DNA of 25,758 bases from DATKMG01 sp035541995 (GTDB taxonomy: Bacteria; Acidobacteriota; Terriglobia; Versatilivoradales; Versatilivoraceae), in contig DATKMG010000482.1 of the NCBI GenBank assembly GCA_035541995.1, positions 1-25,758 on the forward strand, read 5' to 3'. The notes under the pieces are model-generated. The model searched no databases, was not told where the DNA came from, and worked only from the letters and a program-made list of their open reading frames with translations. Within the stretch, counting starts at the first letter, position 1; every line of letters starts with the position of its first letter. This document shows, piece by piece, positions 14,474-21,798 of this stretch. Made by a program: the position numbers and the translations under genes.

Positions 14474-14635
14474 CTAAGCGGCTCGCTCAAGACTCCGAAC
14501 CATCTCCAGATCCGTTGTATCCACGATGAACTCTCTGGACCTGAATCGAATCAAGGAACAATTCTCCATCGTGCAGAGAACCTCGACTTCCAGACCGATG
14601 TAATACGCCTTTCTGTTGTCCATTGTCGTCTTCAT
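14474..14635 (-). CDS. 53-aa conserved microprotein (same family as 233-415)
   Basis: The ORF starts at the ATG behind a near-perfect AAGGAGG. It is the first gene after the sigma-54-type promoter at 14729-14745 (leader about 84 nt). Its C-terminal 37 residues align without gaps to the 60-aa microprotein at 233. Shared features are VLC-x-MEN, S/A-LIRF, EF-I/V-V, T-x-DL and a terminal RAA. The divergence is substantial while the frame and both ends of the alignment are kept, which argues for selection on the protein. It is cytoplasmic, slightly acidic, and has no known fold. Either a regulatory partner of the downstream STAS protein or a PilZ-like mini-domain is conceivable, but this is speculation. 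Confidence 0.75.
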   Translation of the reverse strand: MKTTMDNRKAYYIGLEVEVLCTMENCSLIRFRSREFIVDTTDLEMVRSLERAA

Positions 14636-14669
14636 GATCCGCCTCCTTTTTCCTTATCATCTTCCGTAT

Positions 14670-14815
14670 CGCTCTGATTGGGCTCTTAAATCCTAAATGG
14701 CCCATCAGGGTGAATCATTCATGGCAACAGCACTCCAATTGCCAAGTACCCGTCAGTATGGTCTGAAAGACAATTTACTTGAGGATGCATCTTGCCAGAG
14801 CGATGCCCGAACAAC
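14670..14815 (-). repeat. Promoter/leader duplication, copy 2 (uninterrupted)
   Basis: The counterpart of 10484-10760 without the hairpin-containing insert. Conserved blocks run from the leader (GATTGGG, AAATGGCCCATCAG) through the sigma-54-type site to the upstream GATGCATCT palindrome and CCAGAGCGATG. Confidence 0.75.
14729..14745 (-). promoter_or_regulatory. Predicted sigma-54 promoter of small-gene cassette 2
   Basis: On the minus strand the site reads TTGGCAATTGGAGTGCT, with GG at 14743-14742 and GC at 14731-14730. It is identical to the 10545-10561 site except for the last base. The expected start is near 14719. Confidence 0.8.
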
Positions 14816-14841
14816 TGTAACCTGATTGGGTAGGTATGGTG

Positions 14842-15150
14842 AATAAGGCCTTCCACATCGTCGATCCGAGGCTGCGTGAGGAAACACCTTGACCGGTTGA
14901 GGTCGGCGGGCATCGATCTGGCCGCGGCAGAACAGACCCGCTGCTTCGAACCTCGCAACTGGGATGAGACGGCCATTTCGATCGGGAGAGGATGCTGGCC
15001 TTAATCCAGGAACCAGACGAGTTTCTTTCCGACTCCTCTGCTGAATTCGGCGTCTGCCATCGTCAATTGACGAAGTTCGGCATTTCCATTCAGCCGCACC
15101 CCATCCTGCTGCTGCAATCATGGGTTTCCCTTGGCAGTGTTGCAGAATGA
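14842..15150 (+). pseudogene. Decayed MEDS-domain sensor gene
   Basis: Three frames must be joined to read a recognisable MEDS (methanogen/methylotroph DcmR sensory) domain fragment: NKAFHIVDPRLREE, then after one extra base near 14884 HLDRLRSAGIDLAAAE ... EPRNWDET, then after a second shift near 14975 FDRERMLALIQE. The typical sequence between WDE and FD is missing, and so is the C-terminal half of the domain. From 15013 the frame enters the duplicated 155-bp segment and stops at 15150. No start or ribosome site was found. MEDS proteins often regulate or partner signalling kinases, matching the neighbourhood. Confidence 0.65.
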
Positions 15151-15168
15151 ATAATCGGGCGAGGAATA
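15013..15168. repeat. Duplicated ~155-bp segment, copy 2
   Basis: The counterpart of 13517-13670. Here it is fused to the broken MEDS fragment rather than to the anti-sigma kinase, showing the segment moves or persists independently of the gene in front of it. The remaining gap to the receptor (15169-15376) holds the sigma-54-type promoter and a leader. Confidence 0.8.
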
Positions 15169-15241
15169 AATGCGGTCGTCAGGAGCGGCGCGGGGGCGCG
15201 ATGGTCCGTGCATTTCGACTCTCGGGCAGTCATCGGATGGT

Positions 15242-15258
15242 TTGGCAAATCGGATGCA
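15242..15258 (+). promoter_or_regulatory. Predicted sigma-54 promoter of the second receptor locus
   Basis: TTGGCAAATCGGATGCA has GG at 15244-15245 and GC at 15256-15257 with N10 between. The expected start near 15269 gives a leader of about 108 nt. The leader holds a second strong ribosome site (GAAGGAGG, 15281-15288) before an ATG at 15295 in a different frame from the receptor. Confidence 0.75.
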
Positions 15259-15376
15259 TAGCACTCAGTCTGAATGGCGAGAAGGAGGCGCGTGATGGAG
15301 GTTGACATCACGCAGACGACAATCGTGGAGATGTGCTCCCCTTCTCGCAAGCGTTTAGCCAAGGAGAGATGGAACA

Positions 15377-17986
15377 ATGATAGTGATCAGACCAAAAAAC
15401 ATCGAGAAGAGCCCAGGCACTCACCCGGCATCGGCGGCCATTATTTTGAGTGTTGCCCGAGCAGCCTCGGCCCTGATTCTCTTAATAGCTCCTATTTTCA
15501 ATTCGGAGGCGGTCTTCGCTGCGGACGACACCAAACCAGATTCAGCAATAATACAAGGGATCGTCAATGCCGTTGACCCCAAAGGCCAGACGACTCCATT
15601 GGAAGGCATCTCGGTGACCCTGAGCGGCGAATCCCAGGGCCCACAGCCTCTTTCGACCCTCACCGATGCCGCAGGGCACTATCAGTTTACAGGGTTGGCC
15701 GCAGGCACCTATTCACTGGAAGCAAACCTGGATGGGTTTAACCCGTTCGTGAAATCCATTGCCCTGAAGCCAAACGATGCCCTGATTGAGGAGGTCGGCC
15801 TGGAACTGAAGACCGTCACCAGCAACGTTGAGGTGCAGGCGGAAGCCCCTGCGATTGTCGAGCAAAGTACGGAGCCAGATGCCACCCTGGCCAGCCACCA
15901 ATTCCTGGCCTTGCCCCTGGCCGAGCAGAAATTCCGGGAGGCCCTGCCCCTGGTTCCCGGCGTGGTCAAAACCCGGGACGGCAAGCTGAATTTCAAAGGA
16001 GAAGAGGAAAGCCAGGGCATGCTGCTGGTGGATTCCGCCCAGATGGTCGATCCGGTCACCGGCAGTTTTAGCATTGCCATTCCGACCGCTGTCATCCAGA
16101 CCCTGAATGTCTACAAAACCCCCTTCAACGCCCAGTACGGCAACTTTTCCGGGGGCCTGACCACCATCGAGACCAAGCCACCCTCGGGCAGCTGGCAATA
16201 CGGGCTGACGGACCCCATTCCCGGGGTCAGGGGCAGGAACGGACATCTGGTTGGCATTTCCGCCGAGACCCCCCAGTTCTATTTGAGCGGCCCACTGGTG
16301 AAAGACCGGCTGAACTTTTCCGAAACCTTTGACTACACCTACCGGAGAAAACCGGTGCGCGGGCTGGCCTGGCCCAACAACGAAACCGAGACCCAGGGCT
16401 TCAACTCCTACACCAGCTTTCAGGCCATTCTGTCGTCCCGTCACGTGTTGACCACCAGCATCGACGTGTTTCCCCTGCGCCGGCAGTTCGCCGATATCAA
16501 CTCCCTGGTGCCGCAAAGCGCCTCCTCCAACTATGGCCAAAAAGGGGTGTCCATCGGGGTGGCCGACAATTATCAGTTCGGCTCCGGGGCCCTGCTCACC
16601 ACCGTGGTTCAGTATACGAAATTCGACAGCAACGCCTATGGCCAGGGACCCCAGGACATGCTGATCACGCCCGAGGGGTGGGGAGGCAACTACTTTAACA
16701 CCTGGACCCGCAACGCCCATCAGTTCGAAGCCTTGCCGATTCTGCAGCTGCCCCGCAAAGCCTGGCATGGCAGCCACGAGTTGAAAGTGGGGGCGGACTT
16801 CACCCGCCGCACGTATACCGGCACTAGCCAGTCCCGTCCCGTCCAGCTTCTGCGGGAGGACGGCTCGCTGGCCCAGCGGATCGATTTCGAGAGCAGCGGA
16901 GGGCTGGAGGGGAAAGACCACGATATAGCCGAGTTTGTCCAGGATCACTGGATGTTGAGCGATCGCCTGGCCCTGGATTTGGGGGCCCGCTTGTCCAGCC
17001 AATCCCTGGGACGGTCGGCGGCCCTGGCGCCGCGCGCCGGGATGGCCTACTCGCTGAACTCCAAGACCCTCGTCCGGGCCGGGACCGGCCTGTTCTACGA
17101 CCGGGTCCCCTTGCTGGCGGCCGACTTCACCGACAACCCGACCCGAGTGGTCAGCCTCTTTGACCCGGCCGGGTCGATGGTGGGGGCGCCGGTCGTCTAC
17201 CACAACGCCTACCTGGCAACCGGCTCGGGTCCCGGCGTGGTCCGTTCCCTCGGCGATCTGGGCAGCAGTCCCCGCAACTTCACCTGGAATGTGGAAGTCG
17301 ACCGGGAACTGCCCCGCAATGTCACCCTGCGGCTCGGCTACATTCAAAGCCGGACCCACAATCTGTTTGTGCTGAATCCCCTGCCGGGGTCAGCGGGCCA
17401 GGAGTCGATTCTGGGCCTGGCCGATACGGGCAATTCCCGCTATCGCGAACTGGAGGCGACGGTCCGCCTCCATCCCGGATCCCGAAACGAATTGACGATC
17501 TCTTACGTTCGCAGCCAGACCCGGGGCGATCTGAACACGCTGTCCGATCTCTATGTGCCTTTCGAACAGCCCGTGATCCGCCCCAATGCCTATGGCGTCC
17601 TGAAATCGGATATTCCCAACCGGCTGGTCAGCTCCGGCATTTTCCAATTCCCCTGGAAGCTGACCTTCAGCCCCGTGGTGGACGTGCACACGGGATATCC
17701 CTATTCGCAAGTCGATGTCCTGCAAAACTACGTGGGCCAGCCCAACAGCCAGCGCCTTCCGACCTACTTCTCCCTGGACTTCAAGGTCTACCGGGAGTTT
17801 CAGGTTCCCTTCCGGGGCATTGGGGTGATGAAGCATCGTAAATTCCGCCTCGGTCTTTATTCACTCAACGTCACGAATCACTCGAATCCCCTCGACGTTT
17901 ACAACAATGTCACCTCTCGGTACTTCGGCGACTTTGCGGGCTTTCAACACCGGGTGACGGGTATGGTCATTGACATTGTGCAGTGA
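15377..17986 (+). CDS. TonB-dependent receptor with carboxypeptidase-regulatory-like domain, paralog 2
   Basis: The 869-aa outer-membrane transporter starts at the ATG with AAGGAGAGA upstream. A long n-region precedes the signal peptide hydrophobic core (ASALILLIAPIF), likely cleaved after VFA near residue 49. Residues of about 58-140 form the carboxypeptidase-regulatory fold (TLTDAAGHYQFTGLAAGTYS). The plug is marked by LPLVPGVV, YKTPFNAQYGNFSGG and TIETKPPSG, and the barrel follows, ending with VTGMVIDIVQ. It is paralogous to the receptor at 442; shared barrel motifs include RAGTGLFYDRV/RGGIGLFYDRV and PVVDVHTGYPYS/PVLDVHSGFPYS. Base composition is much richer in GC than the first receptor from about 15700 onward. 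No clear TonB box was seen, and the cargo is unknown. Confidence 0.9.
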   Translation: MIVIRPKNIEKSPGTHPASAAIILSVARAASALILLIAPIFNSEAVFAADDTKPDSAIIQGIVNAVDPKGQTTPLEGISVTLSGESQGPQPLSTLTDAAGHYQFTGLAAGTYSLEANLDGFNPFVKSIALKPNDALIEEVGLELKTVTSNVEVQAEAPAIVEQSTEPDATLASHQFLALPLAEQKFREALPLVPGVVKTRDGKLNFKGEEESQGMLLVDSAQMVDPVTGSFSIAIPTAVIQTLNVYKTPFNAQYGNFSGGLTTIETKPPSGSWQYGLTDPIPGVRGRNGHLVGISAETPQFYLSGPLVKDRLNFSETFDYTYRRKPVRGLAWPNNETETQGFNSYTSFQAILSSRHVLTTSIDVFPLRRQFADINSLVPQSASSNYGQKGVSIGVADNYQFGSGALLTTVVQYTKFDSNAYGQGPQDMLITPEGWGGNYFNTWTRNAHQFEALPILQLPRKAWHGSHELKVGADFTRRTYTGTSQSRPVQLLREDGSLAQRIDFESSGGLEGKDHDIAEFVQDHWMLSDRLALDLGARLSSQSLGRSAALAPRAGMAYSLNSKTLVRAGTGLFYDRVPLLAADFTDNPTRVVSLFDPAGSMVGAPVVYHNAYLATGSGPGVVRSLGDLGSSPRNFTWNVEVDRELPRNVTLRLGYIQSRTHNLFVLNPLPGSAGQESILGLADTGNSRYRELEATVRLHPGSRNELTISYVRSQTRGDLNTLSDLYVPFEQPVIRPNAYGVLKSDIPNRLVSSGIFQFPWKLTFSPVVDVHTGYPYSQVDVLQNYVGQPNSQRLPTYFSLDFKVYREFQVPFRGIGVMKHRKFRLGLYSLNVTNHSNPLDVYNNVTSRYFGDFAGFQHRVTGMVIDIVQ

Positions 17987-18058
17987 GGGCAGCAGCTAGG
18001 AAGGAGTCGACGAGCAGGCAGGCCAAGAGGCAGATAACCACAAGGAGCGGATGAAACC

Positions 18059-18880
18059 ATGACAATCAAACCTGGATCGATAAGACAAATAGCGTGGGTT
18101 GGATTAGCGGTCGGTATGACGGCGCTGGCGACCCGGGCCGCCGATCGGGCCACGGCCGACAGCCCGAACCTTCGAGAGGTCCATGCAGCGCTAGAGGCCC
18201 CGCCCCCGGGGATAACCGCTGAGGAGCTGTTTTCGAAACTGCTGGAGCACAACCGGCTTCGCGATCTCCGTCTGGAAAGCTATTCGGCGAGGAGGAGCTA
18301 CGAGCTGAAGGATCTGGAGGGGAACGTTCGTGCCCAGCAAAGCGTGGCCGTGCATTATACGGCCCCCGAAACCAAGGAATTCCGGACCACCTCTGAAAAT
18401 GGGTCCTCGGTCATTCGCAAGATGGTGTTTAAGCGGCTGATGGAGAGTGAGGCCGAAGCCGCCACCGGGCAGCAACACCACGACAGCTCGATCAAGCCGG
18501 CCAACTATAGCTTCAACATAGTTGGAGAACAGGATATCGGCCCCTATCATTGCATCGTTGCTGAAGCGATCCCCAAGAGCCAGGACAAATACCTGTTTGA
18601 AGGAAGGATCTGGATCGATGCCCAGGACTTCGCCATCGTCCGGATTGCCGGCCACCCGGCCCGGAAGCTGTCCTTCTGGATCAACCGGGCGGACTTCGTC
18701 CGGCAGTATCAGAAGATCGGGGATTTCTGGCTTCCCGAAAAAGACGAGACCTTCGTGGATGTGAAGTTATACGGCAAGAAGGTCTTCTCGATCGATCACC
18801 ACGATTACCGGATCAACGGCCAGGACAGCGAGCAGCAGGCCCGGGACTTCACTCGTGACGGCCCCGTGGCAGTGCATTAG
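18059..18880 (+). CDS. Exported LolA-like protein, paralog 2
   Basis: The 273-aa protein has an N-terminal signal (AWVGLAVGMTALATRAAD). It aligns along its length with the protein at 2986: E-x-F-x-x-L-x-E-H/D near the start, T-x-E-x-GS-x-x-IR-x-x-V, then YLFEGRIWIDAQDFAIVRI and FVRQYQKIGDFWLP. This fits the LolA/outer-membrane lipoprotein-sorting superfamily, a periplasmic carrier of lipid or lipoprotein. An AAGGAG ribosome site precedes the start, which lies 72 nt after the receptor. An added proline-rich stretch (EAPPPGIT) near residue 45 is absent from paralog 1. Confidence 0.75.
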   Translation: MTIKPGSIRQIAWVGLAVGMTALATRAADRATADSPNLREVHAALEAPPPGITAEELFSKLLEHNRLRDLRLESYSARRSYELKDLEGNVRAQQSVAVHYTAPETKEFRTTSENGSSVIRKMVFKRLMESEAEAATGQQHHDSSIKPANYSFNIVGEQDIGPYHCIVAEAIPKSQDKYLFEGRIWIDAQDFAIVRIAGHPARKLSFWINRADFVRQYQKIGDFWLPEKDETFVDVKLYGKKVFSIDHHDYRINGQDSEQQARDFTRDGPVAVH

Positions 18881-18967
18881 AGGTTTGCCCCGCTGGCGCA
18901 GCAGAGGCAGCGGGCTTGAAACTTCCACTATTTGCAGGGAAGAGGAGAACACAATCGGGAGGCTACT

Positions 18968-19087
18968 ATGAGTGATGCGATGCGCCTTATTCAATGGATC
19001 GCCCTAGCCTTGATGTTAGTGGGGCTGCTGCGAGCCCTTAATTGGATGTTCGTTAAGTTCTCAAATTGGTTGTATGGAGAAGAATAG
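18968..19087 (+). CDS. 39-aa single-span membrane peptide
   Basis: The ORF begins at an ATG following GGGAGG. One hydrophobic helix (LIQWIALALMLVGLL) is followed by an amphipathic aromatic stretch (NWMFVKFSNWLYG) and two glutamates. It sits between the LolA-like and glycosyltransferase genes in the same direction. The function is unknown; it may be a small accessory subunit of the membrane enzymes that follow. Confidence 0.55.
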   Translation: MSDAMRLIQWIALALMLVGLLRALNWMFVKFSNWLYGEE

Positions 19088-19171
19088 GGGAACGAGTCCA
19101 GGACTGGGTAAGAGCGGTATTCCGACAATGAGTTTAGAGAGTCGACCGGGATCACAGGAAGCGAAGAGCCG

Positions 19172-20782
19172 ATGCTGACAGACCTGATCAGAAAACATAA
19201 AACCACCGTCCTGGGTCTGATTGTATTGCTGGGCTTGATCCTTCGTCTGAATGACCTTGGCCGCGTGGGCTTCACCGACGATGAGCTCAACAAGCTGGAG
19301 GCTGCCCACTCTTACCTTGACGGTCATTTCCTGGTCAACCTCGAACATCCCATGCTCCTGAAGTCTCTGGTGACAGTGTCGCTCTCGGCGGCCAGCTCAT
19401 GGAATCACAGCTGGGGACAGGCTCATCCGGTCCCGGACGAAGTGGCTGTGCGCCTGCCCAACGCTATCTTCGGTTCCTTGACGGCCGTGGTGCTTTTCCT
19501 CTTCGCCCAGGAGTTCTTCGGCGCGGAGGTGGCCTTGCTCAGTGCGTTTCTCTGGGCAGTGGGACCCATTCCCATCACCGTCAATCGCCTGGCCAAAGAA
19601 GACACCTTGCTGGTCTTCTTCACCTGGCTGGCCTACTACTTCTATCTTCGAGCCAAGAGGCCTGGATCCACCCCTGCCTGGAAGCCGGAAATCTACTACG
19701 CGGCCAGTGGCGCCAGCTTCGGCTTGATGCTGGCCTCCAAGTACTTCCCCCATTACCTGGGCCTGATATTTCTTTACTACTGGCTGCTGGGGAGCAAACA
19801 TGAGTTCCCGCCCCGCCGCTGGATCGACACCTGGTGGCTCTTTGGCGCCTGTGGTCTGGCGTTTCTCGCGGCCGATCCGGTGATCCTTCACCCGGCTGCG
19901 CTCAAGCACATGATCCATTATGTGCAACAGGAAACCATCACGCATCACGGCTACCTGATGATGGGGCAAATGCATTCCGAAAGCCTGACGCTCCAGGGTG
20001 GGGGGATGCCGGTCTACTTGTACCTCCTGCTCCTGTCAATTAAAACCCCGCTTCCGGTCCTGGCGGCACTCGCAGTGGGCCTATGGGAGGTATGGCGCCG
20101 TCGCCGCCAGGCCGGGCCCTCTTTCCTGATCTTCATGTTCCTGTTCTGGATCGTTCCCTTTTCCCTGATCAGCGCCAAGTGGCTCCGCTACATGCTTTCC
20201 TGGATGCCCACCGTCACCCTGATCGCCGCCATTGGAATGGTCAAGATCCTCTCGCTCCTTTCCGCCTGGCTGGAGGTCAGAATGAGCCGCTCCTGGATGC
20301 CAGTGTCGAAGGGGGCTTGGGCAGCTGTGTTCCTGATGGTCCCGCTGTGGATCGCTTCAAGCGCGGGCCCTTTTTACTCTCTCTATTTGAACCCGCTGGG
20401 TCTGGGCCGCACCGGCTATTACTTCCCCCATGAGGAGTTCAACGATGCCGGCTTGCGCGAGGCCATTCACCAGGTCTCCGAGGAAGCGCCCCGGGGGGCC
20501 ACCGTAGGGGGTGAGACCCCTCCCGTCTTTGCCTATTATCTCCACCAGTTCGGCCGCGATGATTTGCGCTACTTCCAGCTCTCCGACCCCCGGAAGAGAG
20601 CCGAAGCCCCCCGCTCCTCCTACCTGGTGGTCCAGGAGGGCAGAAAGTATTTCGAAAACATCGCTTTCATTCAGGACCTGGAATCCCAGGATCAGCCGAT
20701 TCACACCATCAACCTGGAGGGCGCCTGTGCGGCCAAGGTCTACCACGCCCAGGAACTGGCTCAACTGAGGAGGCCCCGATGA
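19172..20782 (+). CDS. Glycosyltransferase family 39 / ArnT-PMT-like membrane protein
   Basis: The 536-aa polytopic inner-membrane protein has an acidic first periplasmic loop (TDDELNKLEAAHSYLDG) and the nearby EHPMLLKSL that are typical of GT-C enzymes (PMT_2/ArnT). About nine to eleven hydrophobic segments follow up to residue ~420, then a soluble periplasmic C-terminal domain. Such enzymes transfer a sugar from a polyprenyl-phosphate carrier to lipid or protein on the periplasmic face. The donor could be made by the GT2 protein at 22764. The start has GGAAGCGAAG upstream. The stop overlaps the next start (ATGA), so translation is coupled to the flippase-like gene. Confidence 0.8.
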   Translation: MLTDLIRKHKTTVLGLIVLLGLILRLNDLGRVGFTDDELNKLEAAHSYLDGHFLVNLEHPMLLKSLVTVSLSAASSWNHSWGQAHPVPDEVAVRLPNAIFGSLTAVVLFLFAQEFFGAEVALLSAFLWAVGPIPITVNRLAKEDTLLVFFTWLAYYFYLRAKRPGSTPAWKPEIYYAASGASFGLMLASKYFPHYLGLIFLYYWLLGSKHEFPPRRWIDTWWLFGACGLAFLAADPVILHPAALKHMIHYVQQETITHHGYLMMGQMHSESLTLQGGGMPVYLYLLLLSIKTPLPVLAALAVGLWEVWRRRRQAGPSFLIFMFLFWIVPFSLISAKWLRYMLSWMPTVTLIAAIGMVKILSLLSAWLEVRMSRSWMPVSKGAWAAVFLMVPLWIASSAGPFYSLYLNPLGLGRTGYYFPHEEFNDAGLREAIHQVSEEAPRGATVGGETPPVFAYYLHQFGRDDLRYFQLSDPRKRAEAPRSSYLVVQEGRKYFENIAFIQDLESQDQPIHTINLEGACAAKVYHAQELAQLRRPR

Positions 20783-21798
20783 AGCGCGCTTCCGGTTACC
20801 TGGCCACCTTGTGCGCGGTCCTGGGACTGTCCCTGTTCCTGGGGCTGCTGGCCCGCGTCGGGGTCAACACGATCCTGGACAAGATCCGGCTGTTGGGATT
20901 GGGTTTCCTGGTCCTGCTCCTGTTCTCGGGTGCACGCTACACCTTGAGGACGATTAGCTGGCGCCTCTGCCTGAAGACCAAGCGCAGCATCAGCCTGCTG
21001 GGTCAGCTCCGGATCATGCTGGTGGGCGAAGCTTTCAACGATATGAGTCCGGCCGGCCCCATGCTGGGGGACACGGTCAGAGTCTATGTTGCTTCTAAGC
21101 ATATGTCCGCCGACGAAAGCGCCACCTCGGTGACCGCCGAGCGGCTCATCTACTCCTTCTCGGTCGTCCTGTTCCTGCTGGCCGGCGTCGTGATGTTGCT
21201 CCTCAAGATGGCCCTGTCGGGAAAGGCGCGTCTGTATGTCTCGATGCTGATCCTGGGTTTGTTCCTATTCCTTCTCCTGCCCTATCGGATTGTCAGCCGA
21301 CGGGTCTTGGTGATCGGCGCGCTGCTGGATCGTTTGAAAAGATCCGGATTTCGATGGACCTTTCTGGAGCGCCATGAACCCCGGATAAGAGCTTTTGAAG
21401 AAAGCCTTCACGATTTTTTCTGGGGCCAGAGGAGGCTCTTTCTATTGGTGCTATCGGTCAATCTCTTTACCCACCTCGTCGGTGCCGGCGAGGCCTACTT
21501 CATCCTGAAGGCGACCGGGTCCCAGATCTCGATGCTGACGGCCTTTCTTGTGGAATCGGCCAACCGGGTGGCCCAGATCCTTTGTACCTTCGTGCCTTTC
21601 GGCCTGGGGGTGGAGGAAGGGACAGCGGGGGCTGCGCTGCAGGCGCTGGGCTATGGCGTCAGTGCCGGCGTTTCCCTGGGCATCATTCGCAAAATCCGCA
21701 CAGTGTTTTGGATCGCCGCGGGACTGCTGCTGGCAACTCCCTATGCGGTTCGAAAACCGGCAACACAGAGGATCTGGCAGGAGGCGTATAAACCATGA
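20779..21798 (+). CDS. Flippase-like LPG_synthase_TM (UPF0104) protein
   Basis: The 339-aa integral membrane protein has about eight hydrophobic segments. It shows the family pattern MLGDTVRVYVASKHM ... VTAERLIYSFSV in the middle and VPFGLGVEEGTAGAALQALG near the end, matching FGDTLRVSLLG and GNVGTYEGG of the N-terminal domain in the fusion protein at 4633. Relatives are the MprF flippase domain and AglD-type proteins, thought to move lipid-linked molecules between leaflets. It is coupled by ATGA overlaps at both ends, to GT39 upstream and the deacetylase downstream, so it is central to one pathway. Confidence 0.8.
   Translation: MKRASGYLATLCAVLGLSLFLGLLARVGVNTILDKIRLLGLGFLVLLLFSGARYTLRTISWRLCLKTKRSISLLGQLRIMLVGEAFNDMSPAGPMLGDTVRVYVASKHMSADESATSVTAERLIYSFSVVLFLLAGVVMLLLKMALSGKARLYVSMLILGLFLFLLLPYRIVSRRVLVIGALLDRLKRSGFRWTFLERHEPRIRAFEESLHDFFWGQRRLFLLVLSVNLFTHLVGAGEAYFILKATGSQISMLTAFLVESANRVAQILCTFVPFGLGVEEGTAGAALQALGYGVSAGVSLGIIRKIRTVFWIAAGLLLATPYAVRKPATQRIWQEAYKP

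Noticed and set aside
15713..17359. 548-codon open frame on the minus strand
   Set aside because: It lies wholly inside the second receptor gene, has no ribosome site, and its Gly/Gln/Val-rich product is what antisense reading of GC-rich codons yields.
18893..18909. CTGGCGCAGCAGAGGCA as a further sigma-54 promoter before the 39-aa peptide gene
   Set aside because: The spacing fits, but only about 8 of 13 consensus positions match and it lacks the T-rich -12 part; too weak in GC-rich DNA.
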